DNA of 64,000 nucleotides from Selaginella tamariscina. Taxonomy: Eukaryota > Streptophyta > Lycopodiopsida > Selaginellales > Selaginellaceae. Both the position numbers and the translations under genes were made by a program. This document shows, in pieces, positions 26,641 to 38,039 of the stretch. The stretch spans positions 51,205 to 115,204 of the forward strand of contig PUQB01000343.1 in assembly GCA_003024785.1 (NCBI GenBank). Direction: 5' to 3'. Positions within the stretch are counted from its first letter, which is position 1. The number at the start of each line of letters is the position of its first letter. The notes beneath the pieces were generated by a model that was not told the origin of the DNA, did no database searches, and saw nothing but the letters and a program-made list of their open reading frames with translations.

Positions 26641-27539
26641 GAAGTTCCTGGCTTTAATAGGACAATCTGCCACCTTGTGTCCTGCTCCACCACAATACAA
26701 GCACAGGTTCTCACTGCGACGACGTTGCTTCTCAGCAGCGGAAAAGAGGCCACGCTTGGATTTCTCAACCTCCATAGGAACTACTCCAGAAGGTGGTGCA
26801 GGAACATGTACCACAGCTGCAGGATTGGTTTGCAGGAACTGCTGACGGGATCTTTCCTGACGACGCTCGAACAAACGGTTGTCGCAACGAACAGCTTGTT
26901 GCATGATCTCCGCTAATGTTTGGGCATCCGGTAACGTAAGGAGAAGGTCCTTCACGTCATCCCTCAACCCAAAACGGAAGTGTTCGACGTCCCATGGAAT
27001 GTTCGTGCAAAGTTGCTGAAATTCGGATGCATAGACGGAAGCTGGTCGGATCCTTGAGTGAGCTTCCGTAACTTCGTGCATGCGAACGGTACTTATCAGG
27101 ATCTCCAAAAGGCTTCAAAGGCAGCCACGAAACCTTCAAAGTCTTCCATCAATGGGTCGTCACGCTCCAGCAAGGGGCAACCCAAGCCCGTGGAGATCCA
27201 CTTAGTAAGGATGCCAAAAGACCCACCTTTTGAGCATCAGTCGAGTAGCGCGTGGTTGCATGCGGATCAAGAGCCGGATCTGATTCAGGAAACCTTGGAA
27301 ATCGGCACGATTGCCACTGAACTTCTCTGGCATGCTAACCTTCGGCTCCGAAGAAAAGTTCGATGAAGAGGAACCACCGATGCCTGAGAGAGAGCCTGCG
27401 CAGCAGCCTTGGAGGATGCATCAGCAGCTGCATGTGCCGCATTGGTGGAACCTTGCAGATCGGTGACCACTTGGCGCAAAGTGGCCAGCTCATGAAGCAA
27501 CATTTGGTGCTCGCGTTGAAAGTGCTCAAAATCAGCCAT
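26635..27539 (-). pseudogene. Gag of the main copy
   Basis: The likely start is the Met at 27,539 (MADFEHFQREHQMLLHELA), close to the LTR, followed by a coiled-coil-like, Ala/Gln-rich N-terminus. The central capsid region includes WDVEHFRFGLRDDVKDLLLT (about 26,900-27,010) and the C-terminal zinc knuckle CLYCGGAGHKVADC (near 26,670). It is interrupted by frameshifts around 27,110-27,290. Gag packages the element RNA. Confidence 0.8.
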
Positions 27540-27634
27540 GATCTATGAAAGAAAAAGGAGGAAAACGAAGGAAAAAATCAAGGAAAAAAAAGTAGCTGGA
27601 AAACGAGAGCTATGAAAGCAGTTACTATCAAACT

Positions 27635-28510
27635 GTCAAGCCACGATCCAGGAACCAGGAAGAAACAGGATTCCAAGGACAGAAGGCTTGACTCAGGAAC
27701 AGGACCGAAGAGGACAGGAACTAGGAATAGGAACAGGACGGATCCAGGAGCAAGACAGGATCAGGATAGGATCCGGGAGCAAGACAGGAAGGCGCAGGAT
27801 AGGATCCAGGAACAAGACAGAACAGGACAGGATCGAAACAGACAGGAGCAGGACAGATCCAGGAGCAGGACAGGAAACAGGAGCGAAAGGAGCAGGACAG
27901 GAAACAAGACAAGAACAAGACAAGACGAGATTGATCGTAGTAAGACTGGTGTTGATAGTAACTGATTGTACAACAATTAGGTCGGAGCTTTTATGCTCAC
28001 AACTCCAAGAGCTAATCTAGGCATGAGTGCTAAAAGTGGTTGCATGCATGCAAAGTGATTGCATGCATGCAGAGGCTAAGATGAGTCCACATGTCCCTTA
28101 TCCTCTAGGCATATCCTATAGGAATATCCTGCAACCATATCCTGTATCTGAATCCCTATAGGAATCTCCTGTAGGAAAATCCTACAACCCGTATCCTGTA
28201 TCCGAAATTTTGTATCTGGTATTGGGTCGTGATAGTCATGAGTCTAATCTAGTCACTAGCCAAAAATGGTCATCCTTATCCTGTGGGAATATCCTGTAGG
28301 CATATCCTGTGGGAATATCCTGTAGGCATATCCTGTGGGAATATCCTATAGGCATATCCTATGGGAATATCCTATGAGAATATCCTACGGGAATATCCTA
28401 TGGCATATCCTGTGGGAATATCCTGCAGGCCGAATCCTGTATCCCATATCCTATAAGCTGAATCCTGTATGTCGTATCCTATATCCTGTATCCTGTATTG
28501 GGTCGTGACA
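27635..28510 (-). repeat. LTR C, apparently a fusion of two LTR variants
   Basis: It starts TGTCAAGCC and ends GGTCGTGACA. It is 876 bp, against 612 bp for LTR A. A first LTR-like end occurs at about 28,218-28,228 (GGGTCGTGATA). Beyond it the sequence restarts with the CATGAGTCTAAT block and CCTGTGGGAATAT units that match the second half of LTR A. The first part carries the TGCATGCATGCA variant found in LTR B. It therefore looks like a B-type LTR joined to an A-type LTR tail. The CAAGC target duplication follows immediately. Confidence 0.75.
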
Positions 28511-28515
28511 CAAGC

Positions 28516-30400
28516 TTGATTAAGATTATGGTGCAACCCGTAAAACTCACAAGCCAAAATAGGAATAGCATAGTGATGTAAGGATCTCCTACATTATAAA
28601 ATCATTATAGCATTGTCATTGTTTTAAATCTTGTTGCACCTAAATCATGTTATATATTTTAAAATATATTTAATATATATTTATTCCATATCTAAATGTC
28701 TTAAAAATAACATATAAGAACATGTTAAATATCAAAACATTTACACTATTTATAAATTGATTTCATATTTAATTTAATTTTTTTATCATTTCTTTTTTAT
28801 AAATAAGATTTGTTATATAATTCTTTTTTTTTTCTAGCTATGGCCTTGACATACATAATATGAAACATAAATATTCACTTATAGTACTTTATAAAGAAAT
28901 CCATAATGTAAACTCATTGAAAACCCTCATATTTTGACATCTTAAGACATAGGCATAACTAAAACTTTAAAAAGAGGTGATATACAAAGTAAATTTTATA
29001 TTTGCTCCCTTGTAACTATATATACAATATAGATAACTAAAACATATGTAAATGGTGTATTTTGAAATCTTCCTATATAAAACATGTTCACACACATTCA
29101 TGAGTGTGCAAAGTATCAAATCTTAATTGATTTTCCTTACAAAATTTGTGAGCAAGATGTTCCTGGTATATGTTAGTATATTTATATATTCTCACAATCA
29201 ATAGTAAATTACATCTTGTTAATTTCATATTTATAAATGTTTAGATAAGTTTGAATTGTTGTTTAAACATAAATCTATTGAAATTTATATGAAAATATAT
29301 TTGCTTTATTAATAATTAAACAAACTCATTCATAGCTCATACATAATTTGAATTATACCAATTGAAATTAAATTATTATTAATATACTTTAATCTCATAT
29401 GATTATTATTTTTGATCTCATGTAGTAAAGTATATGTGTTTATTCATAGATAAAACATATTCCCAGGTGAGGCAATTTAACATATAATTTAAATAAAACA
29501 CATGTACGCACACGTGTTTAATCAAAGCTAACTATCCAACTAAACGATATCCTTAATATATACTAGTTTCATTATGCTAAACCTTAGTATAATGTTTTTT
29601 TTTTATAAATTAAATAAATTTCAGTAAATTCCTGTTAATTATAAGATTTTCCTTATAAAATGTTAAACTTTGTTAAGTAGGAAGCATATTTAATGTTCCC
29701 TGTAGGTAAAACTTAATATGAAAGAAGAGTTGTTAAGCAAAATTCAATATTAAAAAAATTCAATTAAACATAGTATATTATTAAAGTATTTTAATTTTTC
29801 TATGATTAAAATTTCTTAAAACAAAATTTAAGATTGAAATACCTTCAAAACTAGTCTTTTAATTAACAAATCATTAAGATGGTTTTTGTTATTTTTAATT
29901 TTACTTAAATATATATGCACAGCATTTTATTAAAAGAATAATTATAAAAAATACCACTCACATATGAAGTTCTTATATGTACATAGCTTAATCGTTCTGT
30001 GCTATACGTGTCTATAATTCATACATGGTGCGTCCGGCTTCATTAACCACTTATTGCATATTTCTTAAAGGCACCATCAACCGTACATAATGATGAAAGG
30101 CATTATCATATATACATATACATAAATATACACAAGATGTGTGCGTGCGTGCGTGTGTGTGCTGCTTTGCATAAGGCAGTAACATGAACATAGCAAACTA
30201 CAGAAACTAAACTGAATTAAACATATGAATAATTTATATTTACGATTCCATGTGCAAAGCCGTCAATACCAAATTGTCTACTCGTATTTGTACTGTATGT
30301 CTCATCTATACATACACATACAGGTAGAATGTGTGTGTTCACACATATAAACCCAAGCGTACATAGTATATATGTATGAATGTGTATATATGAATACTTA
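28516..30400. other. AT-rich intergenic DNA downstream of the SRPBCC gene
   Basis: No coding signal recognised. It includes the 3' flank of the minus-strand gene that ends at 30,401. Short GT tracts occur near 30,145-30,165. Confidence 0.5.
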
Positions 30401-30661
30401 CTAGTCAACTTTGAGCCATTTAGTGGGGGCTTCTGGAAGGGAGGTTTTGACCGGTGTTTTGCTGTTATCAGACGGAATATTCTCCTGATAGCTGCCTGGC
30501 TTCCAGTCTTCCATCCTAATTCTTCCTCGTGTTCCTCCGTAAGTCGCTTCTTTTTTGTTCTTAAATTCAATATGTTTGCCACTTCATGCACACCACCCCA
30601 TTTCTCCAATGCACGGGCTACATCGTACCTCCCTGCATGTATACATATGTAAATATGTGTG

Positions 30662-30696
<35 letters not shown>

Positions 30697-30767
30697 GACT
30701 TGGATGTAAATATTGTAAAAAACCTGCTGAAACTTGAATGGAGTATCATATGTTCACGCATGCATGT

Positions 30768-30831
<64 letters not shown>

Positions 30832-32152
30832 GGATGTAAATATTGTAAAAAGCCTGCTGAAACTTGAATGGAATATCATATGTTCACACATGCATGTTGT
30901 GTGTGTGTGTTTGCGTCAGTCATAACGATACCTGCTCGCTCTAGCGTTCTTTTACTCGGCATATATGTAGGATCCACCGAGTTTTTCTTCTGAAAAAGCC
31001 AAATCTGCACAAATAGTAAATATTTCACATAGTCCATACACACGCACGCACTTGTGTATGGTATAGTAACATACACGCGCACACACGCAATTAACCAATA
31101 CGCACGCATATTATTACCTCTCGCTTGAGATTATCAAACTCGTCCCAATAACCTCTTGGTTTACGTTGTTTATACGAGAGATTAACGTTAAACCGTTGTG
31201 CTATAGCATTAAAACCACCGAACTTTGATATAGCCTTTTCCAAGTCCACACGACCATGCTCACGTAACTCTCCCCTCATTGGCATAACTCCCTCTTTTCC
31301 ACATTTATTTATAAATTTTTTCAGCTCTCTTTCTAATATATTTATGTCTTTTTGTAAACCTGGTATGGATTTTCTTTTTATGGGTTTACCATCGTCCTGT
31401 GTAGGTGCTACTTCAATGCATGGTTTTGTGTTGGTTTCATCCGTGCTTTTCTCAACATAGCAGCTCTCTCCCAGCTCGACCCTGGCTCGTATTGCACATA
31501 AGTTTTCTGGGAGGTCTTCATATACAACCTAACATACATATAAATCAATGAACAAATAAGAAAACGTAATTAAGAACACGCCTATATATAAATTTAAAAA
31601 TCTTATATTGGTTCATTAACTAATCAGTAAAATGCATACAGTTATTACTAAACCATTCTATTTTGTTAATCATATATTTATTAATGATATCGTTTATTAA
31701 TTTTTAACACTTTTTTTTTATTAATTTATAACTAACCTCTTCGATAATTTCACGTGGTAGAAGGAAATCATTCTGCATCTTCATGTCAACTGTGTACTTA
31801 AGCAGAGTGTGTTCAGTTCCCAAGGATTCTAATGTCCACTTGCCCTTAAAATCTCAAAGTCCCTTCTACTTGCTCAAATGCAATCTCATTTGTTGGAAAC
31901 TCATGTAAATCCAGAACAACGCGTGCGTGTAAAACCATATATAGCAGACATTTGCATCCTTCCTGTATATATATATATATATATCATAAATCGCATCCTA
32001 CTAATATTATTTTATATACAGATATATATACTTCTAGTGTGTTATGGCTCGATACCTGAAGTATACGAACGCGATTACCATCCCTAGAAAGAATTTTGCT
32101 ACTGCTGAGATTTGGAGTGAACCTATATGTAACAAAAGAATATAATATGTTA

Positions 32153-32186
<34 letters not shown>

Positions 32187-33237
32187 ATGTAAGAACTTAC
32201 TCTGAAAGAGATTCATAATCTCTGAGCACACTCCATACATCGTCTACTGAAGCTGCTATTGTTATTCCCGATACAACCCTCCAAACCCTTTGTCTTCCTG
32301 TATTAGTTTTTCATGTACACATATACATACACATACCCGCATGTATATTGTAGAGTTATATATATATATATATATATATAAAACACACACACACACACAC
32401 AGTATAATGTACCTCACTTAAACGTCTAAGATGCACTTCGTCAACCGTGCAAGATTTCTCAGATTTGCAAACCTTCTTAACTCTTGTAACAGCTTCATTG
32501 TCCCATTTCTCAGCATATATCTTGTCATTGGTTTGCACAAAGCTTTGCACCTTCGAAAAAACAAACGTAAGAATACTAGCACTTAATTATTAAACTAATT
32601 TGTATATGGAATAATAATATATATGTATAAAACTTAAGATCTATTTATTTATTTATTTATACCTTTGTTTCTGAAGTTTGCACGACTTTGGAGACAATGC
32701 TACTCACTGGAGTTGCAACCGGGAGTTTGACATCCTCAGCAGGCAGTTTGACAACTGAACGATGGTTCTGTTCTGCTCTTTCTGCAATTGCACGTAAATT
32801 TATAGGAAGGTCCTTTTCTATTATTCTTTCCACAAATACTCCCGGTAACAAAAGCCTTGGAATCACATTAACTTCGTATTGCAAATCGGTTGTCCCAGGC
32901 CTATTTAATAAAATTAATCGTTATAATAATAACTAAATTAATCATTAATCGTCAATGAATTATTAATTAATCACATTTAGCTTAGTCATATGTACATACA
33001 CCCCAAAGAATGCATTTGTCGCTTATCTCTTAGAATAGTGATCGTCATATATGTGTGTACACATAGGCGTGTGTGTTGTGAGAGAGAGAGAGAGAGAGAG
33101 AGATGGATGGAGAGAGACCTGGTGCCGGGCTTCAACAACCATCTACCCGCATATTTCTTAAAGTCGCCATCTACCATACAAAACTGAAGAGACTTCTCAT
33201 CCTTCTGAAAGAGTTTTAAAAAAACGACATTAATATG

Positions 33238-33271
<34 letters not shown>

Positions 33272-33752
33272 GTGACTTACTGAAACTGAATTCCTCCAAG
33301 TCAAGCACTACTGTAGCTTCAATGTGCCAATACATAGCAGTATGTAAACCCCTTTGTAGTAACCAAATACGCCCTGGGTATGGACAAGATATCCTTGCAC
33401 TATCAAAAAAGATACACATATTTGTCAAGTGTGTGCATGTGTGTGTGTTTTGTGCTGGGTGACAAGTAACACACACACACATTATATGAGAGAGAGAGAG
33501 AGAGAGTACATATATTGTTTACCTGTGAATAAGATTTGGGACGAACTCTGCAAGCAGTTCATAATCAGTGAGAACCTCCCACACACGATTTATATCAACT
33601 TCAACATTTATAGTTGCACTTATAAATCTCTCCCTCCACGATACAACATCTACTTTGCATTTTACTTCATGTTTCTCATCTGGACTCTGTTCATTCCCAT
33701 TGTTTTTACAATGCCTACAAAACATTTATTTTATTAAACTAAAATATAGTTT

Positions 33753-33795
<43 letters not shown>

Positions 33796-34288
33796 TAAAT
33801 GTACCTTCTCCAGCTGATATGTTTCTCAAAATGTCTATATAACATGTTGGCTGGATAATGCATTCTTCGCGAAACCATGCCGAGTATTAACATACTATTG
33901 ACATTTTGAATATAGCTCGTCTTACATGTTTCCCACAGGCTTAAACACATTATACCCAGCCTTAAATTCTTCATATGATACTGAATATAAATTAACCATT
34001 CCGCAAATAATCTTAAATATTCCAAGATAAACTAAACTCTAAATTATTCTTAAACCTCTTCTGTTTTCTATCCCGGATATTAACTAACCTCAAAGTGTTT
34101 AACAATTCCATACTAGTCGGGCTAGCCAACACAGGTGAAACTATAGCTTCCTGTGTCCCTGTGTATATACTCTTTTTCTGCTCATGTGCAATGTGTACTC
34201 TACAATTAAGTCCTTTAAATCGATGCGAAAATGTATATATGTTCCTATTATCAAAAAATGGAGATTTTTCTATTGGAAAAGAGCACAT
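30401..34288 (-). CDS. Two-domain SRPBCC/START-like lipid-binding family protein (At5g08720-like)
   Basis: Exons inferred from GT-AG sites and homology: 34,288-34,089 (start uncertain), 33,894-33,805, 33,714-33,523, 33,399-33,281, 33,204-33,119, 32,900-32,663, 32,550-32,413, 32,297-32,201, 32,122-32,056, 31,962-31,737, 31,528-31,118, 31,004-30,932, 30,632-30,401 (stop TAG). The product would be about 720 residues, the length I recall for the plant homologue. The N-terminus is possibly a plastid transit peptide. The first SRPBCC domain starts at VDVVSWRERFISATINVEVD and runs through PYPGRIWLLQRGL and MVDGDFKKYAGRW. The second starts at VDEVHLRRLSE and runs to FKGKWTLESLG. The C-terminal tail has two HGRVDLEKAISKFGGF-type repeats. 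Family members are annotated polyketide cyclase/dehydrase and lipid transport; the ligand is unknown. One- or two-base frame breaks occur in the 226-bp and last exons, and phases clash at two junctions. Expression is not shown by sequence. Confidence 0.85.
30655..30912. repeat. Intronic (GT)n(GA)n microsatellite with a 130-bp tandem duplication
   Basis: In the last intron of the SRPBCC gene, the unit 'tggatgtaaatattgtaaa...cctgctgaaacttgaatgga...tgttcac-catgcatgttg' plus GT and GA tracts occurs twice (about 30,700-30,780 and 30,830-30,912). The central GT/GA run at 30,768-30,829 is about 60 bases. Confidence 0.85.
32155..33505. repeat. Cluster of intronic GT, AT, CA and GA microsatellites
   Basis: Short tandem repeats sit in most introns of the SRPBCC gene: (GT)n at 32,156-32,184, (AT)n at 32,358-32,380 with (AC)n to 32,401, (GA)n at 33,079-33,102, (CA)n at 33,241-33,268 and (GA)n at 33,488-33,507. 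An (AT)n lies just upstream at 33,757-33,790. Open frames that run into these tracts are artefacts. Confidence 0.85.
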
Positions 34289-34912
34289 TTTACATGATTA
34301 ATAAAATTAAAGGACTAAATTGTACCTGAAATGTGAAACTCCATATTATGTTCAGCCCTACCTTTCGTGTGGCTACCGTTGATTGTCTTGTGATCCTTGT
34401 CGGACACTCAGAATATGCTTTAAGTATATCCCAACTGTTAATACCCACACACACACACGCCCACATCACTACAGTGTCTATATAGTACATACATGTTTCG
34501 CATATAAAATAAATGAATATCTACAAGAACGTGTTAATTCGTAAAGTATGCATAGACGATTTTCCTACTGTAAACAGCTGCATTGTAACTAGTACTTTTT
34601 AAGTGTTATGTGTGTGTGTGTTGTGTGTGTATCGAGTACATATACATATATATATATAAGTCATATGGGATGCTTCTGTGTGTGAGAGAAAGCATTACCT
34701 GTCACTTGTGGTACACGCACTTAATTAGGGCAAAGAGTGACGGAAATCGAACGGCCTGGAGGCGTCAAGATTGACGGCTAGATCGCGTTAGGCGTTTCCT
34801 TTATTCAGTCTTTCTTAGGCCAAGGGTTTCTTCTTTTTAGTCGGCGGCAAGAGCAGCTCGTCGATTTGCAGTCGTTCCCGAATCCGGGAGCAAATCTTCA
34901 CCAGCAGCAACG
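34289..34912. promoter_or_regulatory. Divergent upstream region between the SRPBCC and DnaJ genes
   Basis: The two genes are transcribed away from each other with about 620 bp between likely start codons. The part from 34,720 to 34,912 is GC-richer and probably holds the DnaJ leader. A GT tract (34,610-34,629) and a short TA run (34,640-34,658) are present. A possible extra 5' exon of the SRPBCC gene, ending at 34,326 with a good donor (CAG|GTACAA), would narrow the gap. I could not identify convincing heat-shock elements. Confidence 0.4.
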
Positions 34913-36967
34913 ATGTTTGGCCGCTCCTCGAGGAAGGCTGACAATTCCAGGTACTATGACATTCTTGGGGTTCCTAAGACCGCATCGGCTGACGAATTGA
35001 AGAAATCTTATCGGAAGCTTGCTATCAAGAATCATCCTGACAAAGGCGGTGATCCTGAGAAGGTATGTTCAATTTCCCCCCTACATTTGTCAAATCGCTA
35101 GGCTTTCCTCACATTTAGCTGTTGAATTGCCGCGATATTCGATTTCTTGCACCAAATCGCTTGATTTCTTGCTAATCTTAGCTATACCGCACTTCTTGCA
35201 ATCAGATTGATTTTCCCTCGACGTTTTTGCGGCTATGTAATTTGTATATGCATGAATTTGACATTTTGAAGGTAGATAGAGGAATAATAATGACTAAGAT
35301 TGGAATTTGAATCGATTTTTCAGTTTAAGGAGCTCTCAAGCTTATGAGGTTTTGAGCGACCCAGAAAAGAGGGAGATTTATGATCAGTATGGTGAAGATG
35401 CGCTCAAGGAAGGAATGGGTGGTGGCGGTGGCCATAACCCTTTCGATATTTTCGAGAGTCTCTTCGGTGGCAATCCCTTTGGAGGTAATGTAATTTCCCT
35501 GTATATTTATGCTTCATTTATACGTGTGGTTGCGTTTCACGTCGTATTGAAATTTTGTCGTTTTTTTAAGATTATGCACGTGTTACTAATTTGTTTCTTT
35601 ATTATAGGAAGCTCTAGGGGCGGCAGAAGACAGCAGCGAAGAGGCGAAGACGTTGTTTCATCCGCTTAAGGTTTCTCTCGAAGATTTGTACAACGGAAGT
35701 GTGAAGAAGCTCTCGCTTTCGAGAAATGCCATCTGCTCTAAGTGCAAAGGGTAATGCACAGATAGTTATGTGTATGTGGAATTTTATCTGATTTTCTAAT
35801 TTAACAGGAAAGGATCAAAGAGTGGGGCAACAAATCGTTGTGCGGCATGCCAAGGTTCTGGTATGAAGGTATCAATCAGACATCTTGGTCCTAGTATGAT
35901 CCAGCAAATGCAACATGTCTGTAGCGACTGCAAAGGAACAGGTATTACAGAACGAGTACGTGCATGCGTGCATATACCTAATGAACTTGTAACAGGAGAA
36001 ACAATAAGTGAGAAAGATAAGTGTACACATGCAAGGGCAACAAAAGTTGTTTCACGAGAAGAAGGTGCTCGAGGTTTCATGTGGAGAAGGGAATGATGCA
36101 TAACCAGAAGATCACATTCCAAGGAGAAGCAGACGAAGCTGTAAGTTACTTGGCTTTTCGTGTTGTCGTAGTTAGACTTTATTGCTATAATGGATGTCGT
36201 TTTACATACATACAGTTGCAATGTGTGTGTATATATATGTATATCATGTTAATTCAGGTATTTGGTTAATGAATACTTGTATGCATTTTGTAGCCTGATA
36301 CGATTACTGGAACATAGTCTTTGTACTTCAAGTGAAAGACCATGCAAAGTTTAAGAGGAAGGGGAGGACGATCTGTTCTATGAGCACACTTTAACTTTGA
36401 TGAGGCACTCTGCGGTTTCCAGTTTATTCTCGGTCTCTCGATGGACGCAGCCTGCTTATCAAATCCAGCCCAGGGGAGATTATCAAACCAGGTAAAGCAT
36501 TCACTAAACAAGCTCACAACTTTTTATTTCTAAATAAAACCCATTGTGCATGTAAGTCATATAGTATGTGTGTGTCTCTTGTTACACACCAAAACTGGAT
36601 GCATGTGTTGTTTGTACGTTTGTTTATCGATGTGCTTGTGACAGACCAATTCAAGGGGATAGATGACGAGGGAATGCCACACTACCAGAGGCCGTTCATG
36701 AAGGGGCGTCTGTTCATCCACTTCCACGTGGACTTCCCAGAGAGCGGAAGCCTATCAGCGGAGCAGATCAAGGTCCTGGAGACAATCCTTCCGCCACGGC
36801 CAGGGAGTCATTTGACGGACATGGATCTGGACGAGTGTGAGGAGACCACACTCCAGGATGTGAACATTGACGAGGAGATGAGGAGAAAACAGCAGCAACA
36901 TCAGCAGGAGGCTTATGATGAGGATGATGAACCCTCGGGTCCCCGTGTCCAGTGTGCTCAGCAGTGA
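34913..36967 (+). CDS. Type I DnaJ/Hsp40 co-chaperone, ANJ1/AtJ3-like
   Basis: Six exons: 34,913-35,062, 35,324-35,484, 35,608-35,750, 35,808-36,140 (perhaps with a 54-nt intron at 35,942-35,995), 36,294-36,491 and 36,645-36,967 (TGA). The protein has an N-terminal J domain with HPD at residues 41-43, a Gly/Phe linker ([18 protein letters not shown]), a zinc-finger region with [16 protein letters not shown] and CSDCKGTG, and a C-terminal substrate domain. It ends in CAQQ, a farnesylation box seen in plant cytosolic DnaJ proteins, so membrane association is likely. It would stimulate Hsp70 ATPase and hand over unfolded clients. The exons are very well conserved but contain about eight 1-2 nt indels, such as a lost TC in exon 2 and an added T in exon 3. 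Either the copy is a very recent pseudogene or the sequence has consensus errors. The first and last exons are clean. Confidence 0.9.
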
Positions 36968-37650
36968 GTTTGGTATGTCTATCTCTTACTTTTATTTATA
37001 TATGATTTGATGCGGAATATTCAAGCTGTAGTGTTAATTTTAATTCACATGGAGATATGTTGTTTCTTAGTCTCTTATACGTGGGCGTGTGTAATTTGAA
37101 CTATTTAATCTATATAGTTAAATTTGTTATGCTCGATGATCTTAAATCAAAATATATTATTTTTTTAGATTATACTAAAGATACTAATGTATTTAATCTT
37201 TTGTGTTGTAATCTATTAAATAAAATTTAAAACTAAAAAGAAAGAAACTTTTAATCAAATTTTAAAACTAAAATATTTATTAAGCAAGTTAAATTTATTT
37301 TCCTATTTCCCTAAAAAATGTAAATTTAACAATAGATTATAACTATCTTAAATATAAATTATATTATTTAAAAACTTAAATTAAAGTGATTATTTAACAA
37401 TTAAAAATTTGTTATTAATAAAAAAATAATTTTAATAAAACATATACTAAACCACATTGAAAGATGATTAACATATATATGTATAATAATTTATATTTTT
37501 TACAACTATATAAATATTAATAATGTCAAATATATAATAAATTTTTTAATTGTTAAAAATGTTTATAATGCATTTAGGAGTTCAAAGCATCTAAAGTTTA
37601 AAATGATTTTAAAATATTTAATATTAAACACATTTAAGCAAACTTTATAG
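36968..37650. other. 3' flank of the DnaJ gene, AT-rich
   Basis: Very AT-rich with no coding signal. It should contain the DnaJ 3' untranslated region and polyadenylation signals, but none can be singled out. Confidence 0.4.
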
Positions 37651-37853
37651 TGTAAGATACTGTATATTATGTAACGTAATGTATATATGGATGTGTATAT
37701 ACACACATGCGTAGTGACACATGGGTGGTGATTTGGCCGCCATGTGTTGTGCCACGTGTTGCATGTGTGCCACGTGGTAGGAAGTCTCCTGTATAAGTAG
37801 GGTTTTTGTAGCTGAATATATCTAACATTTCTGAATATATATCTGCTCTTTCA
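37651..37853 (+). repeat. 5' LTR of the 37.65-kb element
   Basis: TG...CA ends (TGTAAGATAC...CTCTTTCA). The central part holds two CACGTG cores (GCCACGTGTTG and GCCACGTGGTAGG). CACGTG is the plant G-box, bound by bZIP and bHLH factors and part of ABA-response elements. A short palindromic TGTATATACACA lies upstream. A 'ctgtataagtag' stretch could act as a TATA region. Confidence 0.85.
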
Positions 37854-38039
37854 TTGGTAGAGAAGTTGGGTATTCCTTTTTTTCGCCTTTTCCTTTTCTT
37901 GTTTCCATGACAATGAACATGGAGATGACTTTTTAGCATTATTGCTACTGCTATTGATGCACAAACTAAGTTGTTGGAGCACTTTGTTGAGGATCCGTCC
38001 TCCTCTTCCCCGCCTGAGCCTCATGCCGGGGGATCTGCT

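Larger units (their letters stand above)
18085..28515 (-). mobile_element. Composite Ty3/gypsy chromovirus with three LTRs and an internal inversion
   Basis: The unit runs from an LTR starting TGTCAAGCC at 18,090 to an LTR ending GGTCGTGACA at 28,510. The five bases outside each end are identical (CAAGC at 18,085-18,089 and 28,511-28,515), as expected for one integration. LTR ends are inverted (TGTCA...TGACA). The overall coding direction is minus. Order from left: LTR A; integrase and chromodomain on minus; a plus-strand segment from gag to RNase H; a truncated LTR B; then a full minus-strand body from chromodomain back to gag; then LTR C. The chromodomain after the integrase places it in the chromovirus clade of Ty3/gypsy. 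Many frameshifts interrupt the polyprotein, so it is probably not autonomous, though some indels may be consensus errors. Confidence 0.85.

Noticed and set aside
27600..27634. Initiator-tRNA primer site next to LTR C of the composite element
   Set aside because: The bases after the LTR do not match TGGTATCAGAGC well enough to call.
34613..34912. Heat-shock elements in the DnaJ upstream region
   Set aside because: I looked for clustered nGAAnnTTCn patterns and found no convincing group.
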